Below, piece after piece: positions 47,051-58,977 of a stretch of DNA of 64,000 bases. The notes under the pieces were generated by a model. The model searched no databases. It was not told the DNA's origin and saw only the letters and a program-made list of their open reading frames with translations. Made by a program: the position numbers and the translations under genes. The DNA comes from Byssochlamys sp. IMV 00236 (taxonomy: Eukaryota > Ascomycota > Eurotiomycetes > Eurotiales > Thermoascaceae), in contig MSJH02000819.1 in NCBI GenBank assembly GCA_001931875.2, positions 186,001-250,000 on the forward strand, read 5' to 3'. Positions within the stretch are counted from its first letter, which is position 1; the number at the start of each line of letters is the position of its first letter.

Positions 47051-48319
47051 CACTATTATTGTCGTCCTATCCTCACTTTCCGTCTCTTTTTCTCTCATTC
47101 TCATCATCTAACTCGATTTGGACACCCATCGCAACTATAAAGCACGTAGTGTCTTTCTGATAAAAAAATCATGTACGTCTTTTGCATAAAAAGGAAAAAA
47201 GAGTTCATCATAGTCCTGGGTATGGATGTGGCGAAATTATTATAGGAGTTCGTTTGGGCAGGTCAAGGTTGCATTTAGGCGGATCCGGTCAGATCAAGGG
47301 ACAGGGCAGGCCAGGGGTTTCTTTTTTTGCGCTCGCACAGCATCTATGATGAAAAGTTCTTGTTTCTCATATTACCATCTGCCATGGTGGAGGCAAGCAA
47401 AACATTCAAAAGATTGATAGAACTGCTCTACGCGATTTTTCTATCGAGTAAACATGTTATTTCATGATATATTTCTCTATTTGTGCATTAGGCTTCTTTT
47501 CCCTATCCATACCCGTCATATAAAATCCGTGAAGCAAGGAACACCAGACAGGATATATGCCCAGTCCGCATGTCATCATAGAGCACGCCAAGTGTAGCAG
47601 CTCAAATGGTATCGGGGACGCAACTGATGACTTCTAGGAAAGCAGCTCCAGCCATGTACTCAATCGACAGAGTCATGTAGTCATGTCGAAGAGAAGGGAA
47701 AGAGATGTAGTCTGGGTATAATACGCCGCTTTAGCCGCGTTACTCCTCATACGCCACAGAAATACCAATCCCAAATCATGACCATCACGTAATGATAATA
47801 ACTGTCGTAAGATTCCAGTAGCTGGCGCTGCGCTACGGGTTCGACCCGGTGACTGGCAGTTGTCCATCCTCGTCCATCCCCTTGACACATCGTATAGTCC
47901 TGTTTTCCTCAAATTGTGTATCAACGGCCAAAGCGGGTATCCTCGGTTCAGAACCCGCGCTGCTGATGGTAATAGAATACTTTTCATATGGGATCATTGC
48001 TTCCCATAATCACTTGTAACGGCGACTTATCATCGTCCGACGCACCACATCTGCCATTCGCTATGAAGTGTATTAAACACCCATGGTTAGATGGCGCATG
48101 TAGCTTTCATCAACGTCGTACACGCGAATCCTCTAGTTCGGTGGATCGGATATTGTCCCGACGCAAAAAGAAAAAAAGAGAAAAAGCAGAGGTCAAATGA
48201 CCTGTGTCGTGCTGAGAAGGGTGAGCTTGCGGTCTCCCAGACAAGGCGACATCGGGCAAGCTGAAGCAGCAGCAATATAAACATGCTCGTAAGCATGTTC
48301 GACAGATGAGCGAGATCCC
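47051..48319. other. Intergenic between convergent SWD1 and laeA 3' ends
   Basis: The 1.27-kb region has no supportable gene. An isolated cgggttcgacccg hairpin at about 47836-47848 resembles a tRNA T-arm, but no matching acceptor, D or anticodon arms surround it. Confidence 0.5.
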
Positions 48320-49513
48320 TTAGTTGGCGATTGGCTTGCGTGCTTGATAGATATGGAGGATATTATACGCATGAATTTCTTTGTTGAAAGCCTCTGACTT
48401 GACATCGGCTGCTAGACTCTTGACCCGGTCTACCGGCCAGTTGCAGACGCGACAGAGTGAGGCCAAACTGATGGTCTCGACACTCTCTGAGAAGGCCAGG
48501 TTGTACCATCGAGCTACCTTTTTCTCATGTTCATCCTGGTGCCATGGGTTCAACGGCAACCCCACCATCTGGTGGTCGATCTCCACGAACCCCGCCTCCT
48601 GCAGGTTCCGGATAGTCTCGCGCGAGCTATGAGAGATAGGCCTCATCGTATCTTCTGTTGCCTGCTTTAGCCATTGGTACCAGCTACGCAGTGCGGATCC
48701 TTCTAAGGATCGGTCATCGCATCGAGGTTCGAAATCTATTTCGACCTGCTCGAACCACGCCCCCGGGCGCAGGTGGGAGAAGATACGTCGATAGAGACTG
48801 GGCCAGCTGGCCACGCTACCGCTGCCCATTTGCATGTGGATCAGGTCCCATGAGTCCTCCCCTAGCGACCAATGACTCTCAAAATCCCAGGGAGCGTAGA
48901 AGTCGCAGTTCTTCGGGCGATTAGAGGGCTGGATGGGAGCAAGATCCACGCCTACCACATGTGCATTTGGGTATTTGTGGGCTATATCGATTGCCCAAAT
49001 CCCCGTTCCACAACCTAAGTCGAGGAACCGGCCATTCTCCGGATGCGGAGCATAGATGAGCCCATCCGAGACTCGTGCCTCTGTGAAGAGTTTATGGAAT
49101 ATATCGAGGCGGTCTTGCTCCTGCTCGTCACACGGGAGCATATAAATACCTCTGCGAAATCCGTGGTACAGTCGCCCATTCTCCTCATATGGTGAATGGT
49201 CGGAATGGTTCCTACAAGGAATTGCTTGTCAGCGGCGGTCCACCTTACAACTCACTGCTATGAATACGAATGACTGGAGTGTCTTCGGTACTTACTTGGA
49301 ATTGGCCGTGGGTGATCCATTGTTACTCCAACGGTCTCCAGAGTGGCCTCTTGGCACAGATTCTCGATCTGTTACGTTGTAGATGTCCATTGCGTCGGAG
49401 TTTTGTCGCGATCGGGGATTCGCACTAGGAAACATGGTCTGCGTGTTGAGAGAGGCATAAGGGGCTGTGGTGGCTGGCAGCTGATGCTGGCCGTGCTGGT
49501 AACCGGGGAACAT
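48320..49513 (-). CDS. laeA: LaeA, global regulator of secondary metabolism (SAM methyltransferase fold)
   Basis: A 369-aa protein is encoded by exons 49513-49296 and 49211-48320. The 84-nt intron is GT-AG and rejoins a Lys codon. LaeA is a nuclear methyltransferase-fold protein that works with the velvet proteins VeA and VelB to license many secondary-metabolite clusters and development. The SAM motif I is [14 protein letters not shown] at about residues 135-148. [50 protein letters not shown] and the C-terminal [19 protein letters not shown] match Aspergillus LaeA as I recall it almost residue for residue. The N-terminus (first about 80 residues) is divergent and Ser/Asn-rich apart from [11 protein letters not shown]. 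The start is the first ATG; an upstream in-frame TTG is not used here. The gene looks intact. Confidence 0.95.
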
Positions 49514-49578
49514 CGCGACTACCTCACGCTTTTCCAACCGGAAGGTATGCGCAATGGCAACTCAGCTACTAGGATTTC

Positions 49579-49591
49579 AACCCGCCGGGTT
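49579..49591. promoter_or_regulatory. Small palindrome just upstream of laeA
   Basis: AACCCG and CGGGTT arms flank a single central C, 66-78 nt before the laeA ATG, so probably in the leader or core promoter. Paired CGG-type half-sites can bind fungal zinc-cluster factors, but no assignment can be made. Confidence 0.35.
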
Positions 49592-51240
49592 AAAATGGGC
49601 TATAGGTTGAATGGGGGCTGCCCCGGAAAGCGTGGGCAGTCCACAGTGGCCGTAACGGAGCTAGTAGTAGTGGAAATTAGATGTGGTTATGTTATTCTCG
49701 AATGGCGAGTAATCAAGCGCTGATAATCGCTGATATTCTTTGCGAGAGTGTTCACCGTAAGCATGGATGGATATATCTGCTTCGGACCCGCGCTGTCGAA
49801 TCAAAACAGAAAGACTGCGATCCCAATGCCGCGGAAGAGGAACGGCGTGAAAGCGCACACAGGAAATCTTGAACTGAGCAGCAGAAAACGACTTGGCTGA
49901 TTCTGACTTGACTGCGTTATTGCTGGAGCAGTGGCACTGCAATTGAGGCCGTCAGAACGGCAACCCACACAATGCAGACAGCAGAGACGTAAAAACCCAG
50001 GAGTCTTTTCTCAGGAGGAGGGGAAACCCAGCGATTTAAAGTTGCGTAGTGAGATGCCGTATTATTATTAGCTTGTATGTTATTACTCTTGATTATGTGT
50101 TCGTTTCGTGAAGGTGGCCCGATCAGGCGGGGACTGTTAGGGAACTTCCAAGAGACGTCGCGAGTGGAGAAGAGACTCCTGGGATGCAGTGACCAGCAAC
50201 AAGTGCTCTCTTTTCGATCGTATGTTGGCGGGGAAGAGGCTTTTTGGGCCGTTTTGGGTGCTCCCTGGGTCCGATTGTTCTTTGGGGCTCGTCCCACGGC
50301 TCTAGGCGTCCTCCACAACTCGGGATAACGCCCACAGCTTTGGGCCCCGTCCGCAAGAGTTATGTATGTACTAGATACAGCCGTAGTTTACCGGCTCCTT
50401 CGTCAATTGGGCGCTGTTGGGACACCGGATGCAGGTGGCACGACCATCGATGAGAAACCAGATAATAATGATAATAACTTCTGCCCGTGGAAAAACGTTC
50501 GATCCGTGCCATCAGATCCCACGGTCAACACGAGTCATTCAGAAAGTCGGAGCTCCTACTTAGTTTCGGACTGGCTGCAGGGCTCCGTCGACGGTCTGAG
50601 AGCACAGACAACCCGATGCAATGGTTGACAGAACAATAACCCTGGACGTGGCGCCCATTCAGCACCCGGGAAGCCCGCGAAGATCCCCCTAGGATGGGAC
50701 GGCAAGAGAACCACAATCCCATTGCGTGCAGCGGCGACGGACCGCAAGTTTACTGATCAAAGTTTGGACAGTCGCAAGTCTTTAAAGAAGGCCCTCTCCA
50801 CAGGCCGGCTGGTAACAGGCCGCTCCCTCTAGCTCATCCCAATTCTGTCCGATGACAAGACGCCCAAGCTTCGACGCCGTCTCCACGAATCCTGACTCGC
50901 TACGAGATGCTGTCCCGGTCTGACCGCTCCCTGGCCGGCGGAAAAAGCCCGACGTTGGTTCTTCAAACGACTCTCGAAGTCAAATAATAATTCACGAACA
51001 ATGGGACGATTGTCCATGGCACGCAGCCAACCGTAGAGTCGGAACCAACAATGGGAAATGGATGACTAGTAGTGATGGGGGTGACAACTTCTGAGGGCCG
51101 CAGCAAGGGGCGTGCGGCGTCGAAGCACAAGAGAACACAGCAGATACAGTCTGACGGGATCAGTCCTGGCCGTGTTGTATTGTTTCTATTATTATTCGAA
51201 GCACTCACAGCTTTTTCTTTTGCTGTTTCGCTCAGCAAGC

Positions 51241-51264
51241 CATCATCATCATCATCATCATCAT
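51241..51264 (+). repeat. (CAT)8 microsatellite
   Basis: Eight perfect CAT triplets lie in the long intergenic region, with a second ATT triplet run about 180 bases downstream. Confidence 0.9.
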
Positions 51265-54039
51265 TGCAGACACTGGACGATCACCGCTATCGCAATCCCG
51301 GGATGACAGCTCGGTTCGGCAGTTACCGACTATCTACTAGTTACTGAGTTTAGTGCTGATGATGGCGATGGTGATGATGCCTTGTTTGGTGAAGCTTCCC
51401 ACACCGCCTTCGGGAGGGTCAAGGCTTTTACACAAACATCATTATTATTATTATTAGTTATATCGAATCAATGGTAATTTATTAATTTTTTACTCGACGG
51501 AATTCGGTATCCTCATTGATCCATTCAGCCACCCCCTGACCTTGGGTATCTATAATTATTTTATGAAGACTAGATACAATGTTGGATAGTTATTCTACCT
51601 ATGGCAGACCTCGAACCAGGCTCGTCCCAACAACATCGGCCCCAATCGTCCCCCACGAAGCCATGAGTACTTCCGATGAAAATCCCTACACCGTACTTTG
51701 TCCCCTCTTGCAGTCTATTCCTCCTAGTCCTCTGTAGTGCAAGCATGATTCTGAACAGCGCAAAACCGGCCAGCCTTCGGGATGCGAGTCGAGCTCCAGT
51801 GACGAGGATAGTTGGGTGATATTTATCCGTGATAAGGGAACCCTGGTCAAGGATGAACAATCCGTCACAACTTAAAGCCTTGCTAGTTCATTAACTCCCA
51901 CTTGGAGCAGAAGATTTCACCCATCATCCATCATCTTTCCTTGGCATGTTATTATGTGAAGGTCCCCGCAGTGTATACTTCCGGGGTCCCCGACGAATTA
52001 CTTACTACTGATCAAGCTGGCCCACGTTGTGCCTTTGATTTTCCTGCTGCGGTGCCTTGCTGGCTCAGGCAAGGCGCATTTTTATCTCCCTGTCATCATC
52101 CTTTAGTTGAGCGATTACCTCTCAACTGGGAACCAACCGCAGTGCTGGATGCAGGAGCCAGACACTATTCCCCCGCCTTCAGCATGGTCTGGCACGACAT
52201 GGACTTGACGTGTCTCATTACCCCGCTCTCCTGCACAGCCAGCCTCGATTACAACATGGTCCGTACGAAAGGCTCGGGATCCGATGGGATGGGGCTGGCA
52301 GAATGGACTTATGAATTACATAGGAAATCCTGCAGACCCTTCCAAGGGATGAGGGCGAACCCACGTCTTAGTCGGAGTCCCCTGCCAGCTGCCAGCCCAT
52401 AACATGAGCGATAATTGATTCTAGAACAAAAAACAATACTCCTAGATCGAAGGGATAAGCCACTTAATTTCTCTAGGCTTTCTTCCGTTCCCAGCCTCGA
52501 CGTTATGTACATACAGTACACTCTCTAGCTCCAATGTATCACCCCTTGCGTGTAGAATTGCTCTTCATGGACACGCAGTCCTAAATCCTATGTATGCCCC
52601 GCATACAGTTGGCTGGCAGATACGCGGTTCTAGCTTTTCAAGCGGCAGCAGAAAAATCCTACGCTGTGTCCTGCCCAGCACGCTGGATGTGTGGGAGCAC
52701 AAAGATCGTCACGCTTGAGTCTCCTAACCCAGTAGCTGCATCAGTTATACAGTCTGAATCCACCGTCAGCGGAGTGAACCAGATGCCCGGGTCTGGTGGA
52801 TCGTAAATCTTGTAAGGGTCGTTTTGAATGGATGCCCATCATGCCGTGTTGGTTTCAAACGCCATTTGTGATTTCCAATGGAACTCATACGCCGCCCTTT
52901 CACAGAGCACGCCTGATTCTCGAGTACATATTCCGGATGTAGGCTAGCCTATGCCAGGTATACTGACCTAGATACCGGGCTGCATGCTGCATATGAGCTG
53001 ATAACTGGTCCCATGAGTATATATATATAGAGATTAGGTGGATATTGTTATCCCACATGTTGCCATGTATGCGTTTATTTGCAGACTATCCTATTCTTTT
53101 GGGCATACCAACCAGCAGGTATGATCATCGATGGTACCAGATACAGGGATCCTGGCATCATTGGTGCCTGACTGCTCCTTCTTCGTACTGGTGGGCAGCT
53201 TGCAAGAGACATCGCATCCAAGTTCTCGAGTAGCTGCATGGCAATTATAATTAGATTATTGGGCCCTTTATTTACTTTCAGGCACTCCAGCACTTCGTTA
53301 TTTCTCTTGTATTAGACTAGGGTTTTCAGAAGCACGTCCGTCCCGGCAGGGATCTCGTGGGTATGCTATGCATGGAAGTATTCAAAATATCTTGACCTTC
53401 CAAATGCTCACCATTTAGACCGGTTGTTGGTTTCTAGAATCTCCTTTGCGAAAGCCTCTACCTTGTATCTATCTCTGTCGTTGTAGTTTGCTAGTGTCTC
53501 CCGCGATCTGGTACGAATAGCCAAAAGCAAGCATTTCCTCTAAACATCAGTCGCTTTGAGCTTGAATACACTTCTTTTTTTCTTGAAATAAGAATCACCA
53601 GTTATGGCCATTTGAAAATATCATTTACACTGTAATCGTGGTGATGTTGCGATAACCGCACGGATCAGAATGGAGGGGAAAACATGGAAATTTTTTTTTT
53701 TCTGTTCGGACATTCCCGACTCCGATTCGCCGCACGCCTTCAGACCACAGCAACCACAGTAATTAACCAAGATCTAGTTTATACGAGTATACTCGATCTC
53801 TGCTCCTTTGTGAGATCTTGGGACTATTACATGTTGGATTTCGGAGAGACTACTCTTCGATAGCGCTCTACGCCTGAATACACTTTCTTGAGAAATACTT
53901 CTTGCAGTGGAGCAAGGCACACAAAACCAAAGGCGCCTCTTCACGTCATTGGAAATATACCCACTAGTCCTCAAAGATAAGGATAAAAACTAAACGTGGA
54001 GTATCTACTCGTTGCACGGCACAGGTAGAAGCCGCAACC

Positions 54040-55650
54040 ATGAACACCTTGAAAGCTGAGGGGTCGTCAACCCTCTCCTTGCCGGAGGGGAGCTATATCT
54101 ATTCAATCTCCGCCTCAACCCCCGGTTCATTTGCAGCCATATCATCAGATGACTCTCTGCGGACTTTCGATGCTCGAAGTCTGAAGTTACTTTCTGTTCC
54201 TGCGACGAAGACGCATGAAGGAGTCACCTGCCTCAAGGAATATGGACATGCCACCGAAGGGGGACCGCAGTTACTAGCGACGGCGGGCAGAGATGGGAAG
54301 GTCAGGCTGTGGGATGTTAGGAGCGGCCCCGGAAAGAGTCAGCCGGTTGTGGAAATGGAGACTGGTAAGTTTGACTGGTGCTATATTGAACGGTTCACGA
54401 TGACGTGGATTGGATTAGTGTCTCGTTCTTCAAGGATCTTTTCAGGATCAGCGGAGATTTCCATAGAATATATGCTGACAACTTGGACCAGCGAAACATG
54501 TTCCTGTGTTATCACTTGCCTGCTCTGCTGGAACGAACACTATCGTTGCCGGTACAGAGTTGGCATCCTACCAGGCAGCAGTAGTATTTTGGTAAGCTCT
54601 TCATTTCGCCCCATGTTCCTGTACGAGGAATCGCAAATCTGTTTCATGGATATCTCGTGCCACTATCCAAGTACCGCTTGTTCGGGCCTGTCAGGCTTTG
54701 GCACATCCTCGACGAATGACCTATTAATGAGCCATACAGGGACATCAGATCTCCAAACCAACCGCGACTGCAGTATATTGAGAGTCACAACGATGACGTG
54801 ACAGAGGTGAGTCATTAAGAGACATGCTAGCCACCCACGTCTGTCTATTGTCTGGTACTGACGGCGCTGTCATAGCTACAATTTCATCCCCTGAATAACA
54901 ATGTCGTCCTGTCAGGCAGCACAGATGGTCTGGTCAATATCTATGACACGAACATCACGGATGAGGAAGATGCGTTGATTCAAGTAATCAACCACGGCTC
55001 AATACACCATGCCGGTTACCTGTCAGAGCATGCTGTCTATGCGCTCAGCCACGACGAGACTTTCTCAATCCACCCCACCACCAACCCAGATGATCCGACC
55101 CAGGAGCCGTCTCCCATTCAATTCGGGGACGTAAGGCAGAGCCTTGGTTGTGAGTATGTCGTGCAGATAATTGGTAGTAGTCAGGGAACCTATGTTGCGG
55201 CTGGAAACACGACGTAAGTTGCAAACATTTTTGAGAGCCGACAACTAATCTTGAAAATCCATGGGAACGAAGCTAACTATACGAATAGACAGCAAAAATT
55301 GGACCTGATACCCCTGGTCCCGAATCCGAAATGGCGATTTGACCAAGAAAGCATTTGGCGCTTACCCGGTGCGCACGGCGAGGAAATTGTCCGTTCAATA
55401 TACCTCGATGAAAAGGTACGGCATTTATTCCTATTATTTTACTGACCAGGCGTACACTATGGAGAAGATTATAAAGCTCACATTATCGCAGTCACAGACT
55501 GTATTTACCGGTGGAGAAGACGGGGTCATACGTGCTTGGAGAGCAGAAGAAGCTCGTTCAGAGAACCGAGAAAGCTCCGAGACGCCTTCCAAGTCCTCTC
55601 GTGCGAAAGATAAGAAGCCGAAGGAGAAAGAACGGTTCAAGCCATACTAA
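54040..55650 (+). CDS. WD40 repeat protein, WDR89-like
   Basis: A 371-aa protein is encoded by six exons: 54040-54364, 54492-54591, 54740-54806, 54876-55213, 55289-55415 and 55492-55650. WD40 features appear in order: SPEGSYIYSISAST-like start, LLATAGRDGKVRLWDVRSG (about residue 85), FWDIRSPNQP rebuilt across intron 2, LQFHPLNNNVVLSGSTDGLVNIYD, then VFTGGEDGVIRAWRAEE near the end. The order and the short Lys-rich tail resemble WDR89 proteins, whose function is poorly known. Introns are unusually long in the 5' half (127 and 148 nt). The exons only make sense as one chain, which supports the model. No signal or membrane segment is present. Confidence 0.85.
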
Positions 55651-56466
55651 AGATAAAATCGATGAAGGGATAGACTTGGTTTATAGAGAAAAAGGGGAGT
55701 CATGCCTACGAAATTAGCATGTTATGGTTAGGTTAATGATCAGCATTGAAGAAATGATTCTTGGATATTCAATTTTAGCATTTGGAGGCGTTTTCTTGCG
55801 GCAATCCAAGAAGTCGAAGTACTCTATTATAGCGGATTTATATAGTTAGTAAACCCTAGGCGGATATAACGGTTAGTGACATGAATTACCAGACCGCCAC
55901 GATGTAAGACGCTTCCAAGAATTCTCAACCCCATGAAGCTAATAATATATCACCTATTTTTTCTAGGTTGATATTTTAGTTCGTATTCCTGGCTCTAATC
56001 TCGAACATCAAATCACTGTCCTAGACGACACTGGCTCATCGTACCTGGAGCTTTTCGGGGAAGATCTAGCGGCGATGAACCATAATCTCAATACTATTCC
56101 GGGATCTCTCATACACCGGGTAAAAATCGCGTCTTGAGACTTTGTCACCCGACTGTCTTGCTTCTTGCTATAATGAGATCGCAATCACCATTTCTTCTCT
56201 TCTCTCAGGATGCTTTTAGCAAATTTTGCTATAGAAAAACGACAAAAGATGTGATATTTAATAATTCTACTTTGCGTTGTCTTAATTATATATTATAAAT
56301 ATCTCCTTTAAGAAAAGACCCCCCAAAATCTATATTTTCATAAGACTTTTGTTAGACGTTGCAAAGGATCAAAACCCGGGAGCGGAGTTGGTAGAAAGGT
56401 TTTAGGACAGGAGTTGGGGTTGAGGCCATGCAACCTAGATTGATGACAGTTAGTTAGTGCATTCGT
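55651..56466. other. AT-rich intergenic region
   Basis: Convergent 3' regions of the WD40 gene and the unrecognised gene. The sequence around 56250-56330 is very AT-rich. No gene is seen. Confidence 0.5.
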
Positions 56467-57177
56467 CTATAAACAAGACGGTATGATATTAGACCCACAT
56501 ACTATTTCAACATGGAGGCTGCCATCGCCGTACTTCTCTTGCAATTTTGCAACTTCCTGGTAGCGTTTCTCGGAACCAGCAGGTCCAGCATCTGGTACCT
56601 GAACCCCTTTGTACCAACAGGTAATGACTTTAGGATCCGCCGTCAATTTCCTGGAGCGATATGCATCGAGGACGGCATAGTAGTTCGTTTTCATTCCTGG
56701 TGTGAGCCATGTGGATGTATTAAGAGTGAATTTTAGAATCTCAATCTGATAATAGGTGAAGTGATCGAGCCCGCTCGGTTCAGACTCTGGGTACCTAGTC
56801 AAAAAGAAATTTATAATTAGTATATAATAGTATCGTGTATTAACCTGAACTTACGCCGGGCCATCAGGAGTTTTTGTTTTGAGCCAGTTTTCAAGATTGA
56901 GAACTTCATCGGGGACGTAACCATATATGGATAGAAAACGCTCTTGTGCTTTTAGACATTCGTTGAGCTTCTGTTCCCTCCACCTAAGACTATCAGGTTT
57001 TTTTTTTATTTATCCATTTTGAACAGGCAATACGGACTTTGAGTATTCTTCTGGGTCCCACAAGGCCCTTCTGACAGCACTGTCGTCATAGCTTGCAAAC
57101 AGCTGGTCGGTGACAGGAAATGGGGTCAAAATAGGACGATTGTTGGAAGGCTTTGCTTCATCACCCTGAGTTGCCAT
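56467..57177 (-). CDS. Unrecognised 198-aa protein
   Basis: I do not recognise this protein. Exons 57177-57038, 56983-56855 and 56794-56467 join in frame by GT-AG introns of 54 and 60 nt. The start MATQGDEAKPSNNRPILTPF is the first ATG. The chain is mixed charged and aromatic, with WDPEEYSK, then WREQKLNECLKAQERFLSIY, TPGMKTNYYAVLDAYRSR and VITCWYKGVQVPDAGPAGSE. There is no signal peptide, membrane segment or known motif. The first intron's donor is a weak GTCCGT, and a downstream alternative acceptor (TCTTAG against GATAG) would change two or three residues. The flanks are AT-rich and gene-poor. It could be a lineage-specific gene; a random frame is less likely because three exons close cleanly. 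Confidence 0.5.
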
Positions 57178-58977
57178 GCTTTTGTCTTGAAGGTGTCTTG
57201 AAGGTAAGGTAAAGGCAAGGAAAGAGTTGATGTGAGGTCTGACGGGGTCTCGACTACTTTTGACGTAGAACTGTAAGTCCAAGGCCGTATAATACTGCCG
57301 CTCTGCAACTCAGTGCCCCTCTATGGGCATACCCATGGCGAATTTGTCGGAGCTCACAATGTCAGTACTCAGAATATAACTGCATAGGTTATATTTGTCG
57401 AAGAGCTTATTTTTAGACATCCCAAATGTCCTCAGCGACAGTTTTCTTTTTCACTTAATAAAGTTGTTAGCATTAGCTGGGTGCTAATGCACACTGCAGT
57501 TGTTTTGGACCGCATCTCCTAAAGGCGTTATAGAAACCAGAACGCGGTTGCTAGGATCTCTCTCCTTATACGTCTCGATCACAACTGACTGGAGGCTTGT
57601 GGCCAAGGCATGGACCTGTGACATGGCGGTTGTCGACAATGTTATCGAGGCAGGGTTCATTCTGGTCTCCTGCGTTTGTTGAAGCAGGCTGCCTTAAAGG
57701 GTAGGTATATGGTAGATCAAATGCCGCTGCATTTATATTAGGACTCGACATGGTGATTGGTCGCAATAGATATACGAGATAAGAGATGAATCGAGCAGCA
57801 TTGATGGCTCTTTAGCCACGCAAAAACAATGCACGTATGTATAATCCCTAATAGCCGACTAGTCAGTATTGATTAGTATTTGATATGTGAAGCAGCATGT
57901 CTAAGTACCTTTCTGTTTTTAACCAGATATATGTGTCTGGGTTCATCCCTTTTAACTCCCCACTCTCGTATATTCGAAGTAAATTATACATTTGCATAAT
58001 AAGAATATTATCTTCAAATAGGGCCTAAGCTATTTAATCGTGTCTCCGAAGAAAAAAATGGGAATGAGAAATGCAATGACACGGGTTGGTACCGAAGGCA
58101 TTTCTCATTATTAGAGGTAAGAAGAGATCCTAAGATCCGAAGAATCTAAGTACAAGAGGTCACATGTGGTGTCCCTATAACATGCATGAATAATGAATGG
58201 TATTGGCGTAGCTGGTGCGAAAAATTCTGCAGAACTATCTATAATAATAAGATCTTTGATAGAATTCTCCCTTTAGGTTGAGTGGTATGGAGTTCCGATA
58301 ATTTCTACAAGAGAATTCTGATGCAGAACTGCGATGAGCAGATATACTCTGGAACAAAGCTCGCTGAGCCTGAGTTCTCTAGCAACTAGCTCAGCCTATT
58401 TATCTCCGTGGGTGGAGCTGGAAGGCGTGGGAGAAATCCGACAGGAGGTCTGCCTGTAGGCAGGCTCCGACATATAATGTGCGATGTGGCTGCGGGGTAA
58501 GATCTTCACAGGTATTGAGAGCTGGTGAAGGAGCTGGTAAAGTCCTGCAACTAGAGCAATTCACCAGCTCAGCGTCGTCCCAGATTCTGCCGATTTCGTC
58601 TTTACAAAGAGCTACATGTATTTTTTGGACCACCCGAGAGGCCCTGCGTCCATATTCACTTGCTGCTCCTTCAATTTGGTAGCTGTTTTAGCGCAAAGCA
58701 AACTTACTCGTTAGACCTTTGAGTCATCCATAAGGGTCCATATGCAAGGCCCTATCGCAAGGGGGACAAACAGCTACTGGTAAAATAATTGAGAATTCGA
58801 AAAGAGACTGTCATTCTTGAGTATAATTCATGAATCATAACGCCATCTCAATGCTTTTCCCTGATAGTTGGGAAGCAGTATCCTATGCTCCCTATGCATC
58901 CGTTAAGCGAATAAACAGGCAAACCACACTCAAACACCGCATTTGCAAGCCATAAGATAGAATTGAAGTTCCTGTAG
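57178..58977. other. Gene-poor AT-rich region of 1.8 kb
   Basis: No supportable gene. Short frames at 57500-57682 and 58400-58682 have no features. A small hairpin ctgcctgtaggcag lies near 58450. Base composition is clearly more AT-rich than the coding neighbourhood. Confidence 0.5.

Larger units (their letters stand above)
49514..54039. other. Long intergenic region upstream of laeA (4.5 kb)
   Basis: No supportable gene lies in this stretch, the longest gap in the window. Its laeA-proximal end holds a small palindrome (49579-49591). Triplet microsatellites occur at 51241-51264 and about 51440-51457. The frame at 51902-52402 is ATG-initiated and 166 codons long, but has no domain and a Pro/Ser/His composition typical of chance. 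The frame at 49917-50318 ends in a hydrophobic segment but has no ATG. The rest is presumed regulatory sequence for laeA and the WD40 gene. Confidence 0.55.

Noticed and set aside
47834..47848. tRNA-like T-arm (gggttcgaccc)
   Set aside because: The stem pairs around a five-base loop instead of seven, and no acceptor stem, D-arm or anticodon arm is found at tRNA spacing.
51902..52402. 166-codon plus-strand frame
   Set aside because: No domain, signal or repeat; composition looks random. Not called as a gene.
56440..56481. Extra 36-nt intron at the end of the unrecognised gene
   Set aside because: GT-AG ends exist, but the length is below what is normal for introns here and it adds only a few codons.
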